From contig JACCTF010000448.1 of NCBI GenBank assembly GCA_013812565.1, forward strand, positions 1 through 10,170: 10,170 nt of DNA, written 5' to 3'. Positions within the stretch are counted from its first letter, which is position 1, and the number at the start of each line of letters is the position of its first letter. Under the pieces are notes generated by a model. The model was not told the origin of the DNA, made no database searches, and saw only the letters and a program-made list of their open reading frames with translations. A program made the position numbers and the translations under genes. This stretch comes from Pyrinomonadaceae bacterium (GTDB lineage: Bacteria > Acidobacteriota > Blastocatellia > Pyrinomonadales > Pyrinomonadaceae). Positions 7,019-10,170 of this stretch are shown one piece after another.

Positions 7019-7127
7019 CCGCAGAGGCACAGAGTGAAGGCAGAAAGCAGTAGGCAGTAGGCAGAAAGCAGTGGGCTGCACGAAGGTTCCAACTGCCTTC
7101 TGCCTACTTTTCTCTGTGCCTCTGCGG
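7019..7127 (+). repeat. Long imperfect palindrome (MITE/REP-like) between the beta-helix and kinase genes
   Basis: CCGCAGAGGCACAGAG (7019-7034) is repeated as a perfect 16-bp inverted copy at 7112-7127. Inside it, 7057-7072 pairs with 7092-7107 with one mismatch. The left half also carries near-tandem copies of GGCAGAAAGCAGTA (about 7039 and 7060). Together they form a cruciform-capable element filling nearly all of the 6992-7183 gap. It has no coding capacity, so a non-autonomous repeat family is likely. As RNA it could form a strong hairpin that separates kinase expression from the upstream genes. Confidence 0.8.
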
Positions 7128-7183
7128 TGAGTTTCTTGGGTTGGGTACTATTCTTGTTAGTAAGAATAGAGGAGCAAAGGGTG

Positions 7184-8503
7184 ATGGAACAGATTTTACG
7201 AGAAGGACAGAGTGTACGCACAGAACCTTCGGGTATGTCGTGCACGGCGGAGCAACTGCTCGGCGCGGGGGGTCAAGGCGAAGTATATAAAGCGCGCTTG
7301 GGCGGTGAGGCGGTGGCGTTGAAATGGTTCTTTCCGCAGATGGCGACACCCGAACAACGCCAGGCCATTGAGATGCTCGTCAGAAAAGGAGCGCCGAGCG
7401 AGCACTTCCTGTGGCCGCTTGAACTCGCGACGGATGCGCAGGTGCAAGGCTTCGGTTACGTGATGCAACTCAGACCTCCGCGTTTCAAGAACATCGTCGA
7501 TTTAATGAAGCGCCGGATCGAGCCGACATTCCGTGCGCTCGCCACCTCCGGTTTTAACCTCGCGCACAACTATCTGCTGCTCCATTCGCAGGGTCTGTGC
7601 TACCGCGACATCTCCTTCGGCAACGCCTTTTTTGATCCCGACACCGGCGACGTGTTGATCTGCGACAACGATAACGTCGCGGTTGACGGGGCCGCCACGC
7701 TCGGCGTCCTCGGCACGCCGCGCTTCATGGCTCCCGAGGTTGTGCGCGGCGAAGCGCGCCCGAGCACGCAAACCGATCTGTTCTCATTGTCAGTCCTGAT
7801 CTTTTATATGCTGATGGTGCATCATCCCCTTGAAGGCAAAAAGGAGACGGAGATAAAGTGCTTAGACCTTCCGGCGATGAATAGCCTTTACGGAACAAAT
7901 CCCCTCTTCATCTTCGACCCCGTAGACAAATCCAATGCGCCGGTTCCCGGCATTCACGATAATGCTCTGGCCTTCTGGCGCATCTACCCACAGTTTCTGC
8001 GCGAGATCTTCACACGCGCCTTCACCGACGGCCTTCGCGATCCGCCCGCCCGCGTTCGCGAAAGCGAATGGCGCGCGGTGATGGTGCGCTTGCGCGACTC
8101 GATCATCTACTGTGCGCATTGCTCATTGGAAAACTTCTACGATGCGGATAAGCTGAAAGCGTCGGGTGGCAACCCCGGCTTGTGTTGGTCTTGCGCCGTG
8201 CCACTTAAACTTCCTCCGCGCTTGCGCATCAATCGAGGCGTTGTCATGTTGAACTACGACACGCAGCTCTTTTCGCATCACATTGATGATGGACGGCTGT
8301 ATGATTTCTCACAGCCGGTTGCCGCTGTCGCTCAGCATCCGACAAACAAGAGCGTGTGGGGTCTCAAAAACTTGAGCAGTGAAAAGTGGGTAAGCACAAC
8401 CGTGGACGGCAAAGTAACAGACGTTGAACCGGGGCGCAGCGTCACTTTAAGCGTCGGGACAAAAATACAGTTTGGCGAAAATGAGGGAGAGGTTCGCCTG
8501 TAG
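7184..8503 (+). CDS. Protein kinase with C-terminal zinc ribbon (YegI/TerY-P type)
   Basis: The protein has 439 residues. The kinase domain (about 20-300) shows the glycine loop GAGGQGEV (27-34), lysine K47, a catalytic loop YRDISFGN (D142, N147), CDND (D161, D163) where DFG is normal, and GTPRFMAPE (E185). The catalytic base and metal ligands are present, but the Lys usual two residues after the catalytic Asp is Ser. CAHC (310-313) and CWSC (334-337) form a probable zinc ribbon. Residues about 345-439 look beta-rich with an NLSSEKW segment, possibly an FHA-like fold (uncertain). ATG 7184 is chosen because AGAGGAG (7168-7174) precedes it; the in-frame GTG at 7127 lies inside the palindrome. 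There is no transmembrane helix. By family it is the kinase of the vWA-PP2C-kinase triad, likely acting on the vWA protein or the adaptor proteins. Confidence 0.88.
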   Translation: MEQILREGQSVRTEPSGMSCTAEQLLGAGGQGEVYKARLGGEAVALKWFFPQMATPEQRQAIEMLVRKGAPSEHFLWPLELATDAQVQGFGYVMQLRPPRFKNIVDLMKRRIEPTFRALATSGFNLAHNYLLLHSQGLCYRDISFGNAFFDPDTGDVLICDNDNVAVDGAATLGVLGTPRFMAPEVVRGEARPSTQTDLFSLSVLIFYMLMVHHPLEGKKETEIKCLDLPAMNSLYGTNPLFIFDPVDKSNAPVPGIHDNALAFWRIYPQFLREIFTRAFTDGLRDPPARVRESEWRAVMVRLRDSIIYCAHCSLENFYDADKLKASGGNPGLCWSCAVPLKLPPRLRINRGVVMLNYDTQLFSHHIDDGRLYDFSQPVAAVAQHPTNKSVWGLKNLSSEKWVSTTVDGKVTDVEPGRSVTLSVGTKIQFGENEGEVRL

Positions 8504-8574
8504 TTGTGTGCAAAAGGCTATTCGGCATACAACAATCTCGCCCGCATGATCACGATGGATTAGATCGAGCAAAG

Positions 8575-8580
8575 AGGAGG
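8575..8580 (+). promoter_or_regulatory. Strong ribosome binding site for the secreted repeat protein
   Basis: A full AGGAGG sits 7 bases before ATG 8588 and fixes this start. The rest of the 84-base gap after the kinase has no clear terminator or promoter, so readthrough from the kinase is possible. Confidence 0.75.
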
Positions 8581-8587
8581 ACCCTCC

Positions 8588-10170
8588 ATGACAGCTTCCA
8601 AACAATCGTTGATGTTGATGATTGTGCTCTGCTCGGCAGCGACAACCCTGTTCGCGCAATCTCTTTCAAAAGAGCCGAAGCCTCAAGCCACCGGCTCGAT
8701 CACGGGGCGCGTCGTGCTCGGCGGCAAAGCCGCAGCCGGAACCGTCGTGCAACTTCTCTCCGCCGAACGAGATTTCTACGATCCGCAACGTAAGCCCGCG
8801 GCGAAAGCGACCACCGACGCAGAAGGAGGTTTTCGGTTATCGAATGTTCCGGCCGGGCGCTACAACGTCATGGCGGTTGCGCCCGCGCATGTTCCACCAA
8901 ACGAAAGCGAACCATGGCGAGCGGGTAAATTCGTCACCATTGATGAGGGAGAAACAATTGAGAATGTTGACATCCGGCTGGTGCGCGGCGGTGTGATAAC
9001 GGGGCGGGTCACGGATGCCGATGATCAGCCGGTGATGGGCGAACACGTCACCTTAACGCGCGTTGATAAACAAGGTCAGCAACAACCGTTCTACTCGAAT
9101 AGGGGTCCGGCTGAGATTGATGATCGCGGCGTGTACCGCGTCTACGGCTTGCCGCCCGGCCGCTACACTGTGAGCGTCGGGGAGGCTAAAGGAAAAGGCA
9201 CCATGAAGTGGGGAGAAGGACGCGGTTATTATGCGCGTACCTTCTATCCGAACGAGACTGATGAAGCTAAAGCGACGGTGATTGAAGTCACGCCGGGCAG
9301 CGAAGCGAAAGACATCGACATCAAGCTCGGGCGCGCTTCACGCACTTTTCAAGCGAGCGGACGTATTATCAGTTCCGACAGCAATCAACCCGTTCCCAAC
9401 CACATGATCGGCGTGAGCGCAGTCCAAGGCGAGGGACAACAAGCGGCTCACGTTATATCCGGGTTTCCGACGGATGCGAAAGGTGAGTTTCATATTCCGC
9501 ATCTCATGCCGGGTCGCTACCATGTCTTCGCTGACTCACGAGGCGAGAGCGATTCATACAGCGAACCCGTCACCTTTGAAATCGCCGACCGTGATGTCGC
9601 CGGATTAGAGGTTGAGCTTCGGCGAGGTTTGAGTTTGAGCGGCGTGGTGGTTGTCGAAGGCGCAGACAATGCAAGCATCGCTTCCAAGTTGGAGCATTTG
9701 CGGCTTGCCGTATCATTAGAGTTGGAGGTGCCGAGCCACGGTTCAACCAAAGTGGCGGCTGACGGAAGCTTCCGCTTTGGCGGTTTACGCCCGGGCAAAG
9801 CGCGTGTGTATCTGGCCTTCCCGCGTTTGAAGAATTTCACGCTCACACGCATTGAGCGCGACGGAGCGGAGCAACAAGGTGTTATTGAAATGGCACCAGG
9901 GAAAGACGTGACAGGCGTGCGCGTCCACATCGCTTACGCCACGGGCGTGGTGCGTGGGCAAGTGAAATTTGAAGGCGGCACGCTGCCCGAAGGCGCAATG
10001 CTGCACGTGGGCGCACGGGGCACGGGCGACAGCGGTGGCGACGGCAATATGCACGCCGGATCGGAAGTTGACGCGCGTGGTCGCTTTATAATTGAGGGAC
10101 TGCCGAGCGGAACTTATGAGCTTACGCTGAATGTCAGAAGCAATACTCCCACTTCAACGCTCCCGCCCCA
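8588..10170 (+). CDS. Secreted carboxypeptidase-regulatory-like (prealbumin-like) repeat protein, 3' truncated
   Basis: The frame is open for 527 codons from ATG 8588 to the right edge with no stop. The N-terminus MTASKQSLMLMIVLCSAATT is a Sec signal peptide with likely cleavage after LFA (residue 23). The mature part contains successive beta-sandwich modules of the carboxypeptidase regulatory/CNA-B-like kind. Each begins G-x-V and ends with D-x-x-G-x-F/Y ... L-x-P/S-G-x-Y. Examples are ITGRVVLGGK...PAGRY near residues 36-92, ITGRVTDADD...PPGRY near 136-195, then modules ending MPGRY, RPGKA and PSGTY. Proteins of this type in Acidobacteriota are exported, often as large periplasmic or outer-membrane-associated repeat proteins; some end in a TonB-dependent barrel, which cannot be judged here. 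Function is otherwise unknown. It may be unrelated to the kinase cluster. Confidence 0.88.
   Translation, partial: MTASKQSLMLMIVLCSAATTLFAQSLSKEPKPQATGSITGRVVLGGKAAAGTVVQLLSAERDFYDPQRKPAAKATTDAEGGFRLSNVPAGRYNVMAVAPAHVPPNESEPWRAGKFVTIDEGETIENVDIRLVRGGVITGRVTDADDQPVMGEHVTLTRVDKQGQQQPFYSNRGPAEIDDRGVYRVYGLPPGRYTVSVGEAKGKGTMKWGEGRGYYARTFYPNETDEAKATVIEVTPGSEAKDIDIKLGRASRTFQASGRIISSDSNQPVPNHMIGVSAVQGEGQQAAHVISGFPTDAKGEFHIPHLMPGRYHVFADSRGESDSYSEPVTFEIADRDVAGLEVELRRGLSLSGVVVVEGADNASIASKLEHLRLAVSLELEVPSHGSTKVAADGSFRFGGLRPGKARVYLAFPRLKNFTLTRIERDGAEQQGVIEMAPGKDVTGVRVHIAYATGVVRGQVKFEGGTLPEGAMLHVGARGTGDSGGDGNMHAGSEVDARGRFIIEGLPSGTYELTLNVRSNTPTSTLPP

Noticed and set aside
7039..7073. Short repeats suggesting a CRISPR array
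   Set aside because: The units are about 14 bases, nearly contiguous and part of a palindrome; there are no spacers and no cas genes.
7127..7183. GTG start for the kinase, adding 19 residues
   Set aside because: The GTG is at the edge of the palindromic repeat with no ribosome site, whereas ATG 7184 has AGAGGAG at good spacing and the kinase fold begins after it.

Overview
The window looks like chromosomal DNA from a moderately GC-rich, Gram-negative-type environmental bacterium. I lean towards Acidobacteriota (class Blastocatellia or a relative). The reasons are a secreted carboxypeptidase-regulatory-like repeat protein, a secreted ricin-type lectin with a Pro-Thr linker, and an intergenic palindrome built on CCGCAGAGGCACAGAG, a motif type I associate with such genomes. 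This is inference; no marker gene in the window settles the taxonomy. All real genes found lie on the + strand.

Layout. (1) 1-1040: C-terminal part of a secreted or surface protein with a concanavalin A-like domain and a ricin B-type beta-trefoil, followed by a perfect 12-bp hairpin terminator. (2) 1149-2322: a promoter and a tRNA-Ile(CAU) gene split in the anticodon loop by a group I intron of about 1.05 kb; the intron carries a LAGLIDADG homing endonuclease gene. (3) 2381-8503: a five-gene signalling cluster. It contains a Pro-rich, C-terminally membrane-anchored protein, a vWA protein, a PP2C phosphatase, a right-handed beta-helix protein and a protein kinase. (4) 8588-10170: the start of a secreted carboxypeptidase-regulatory-like protein that runs off the right edge.

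How the genes fit together. The vWA, PP2C and kinase genes form the TerY-P-type triad, also known as YegL-PphC-YegI in Escherichia coli. Such triads are predicted reversible-phosphorylation modules, with the vWA protein as a metal-dependent (MIDAS) scaffold. This cluster adds two proteins that share a gapless 105-residue N-terminal domain, about 57% identical between them, joined to unrelated C-termini. One C-terminus is a Pro-rich stalk plus a transmembrane helix; the other is an 11-coil beta-helix with exact 23-residue periodicity. I infer that the shared domain is an adaptor that docks a membrane anchor and a binding scaffold onto the same partner, probably the kinase, phosphatase or vWA protein. 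This is the best candidate for a little-described system here.

The second notable item is the intron. Its core closely resembles the IC3-type tRNA introns (Azoarcus tRNA-Ile is the model), but its apparent insertion point and the LAGLIDADG gene inside it are unusual.
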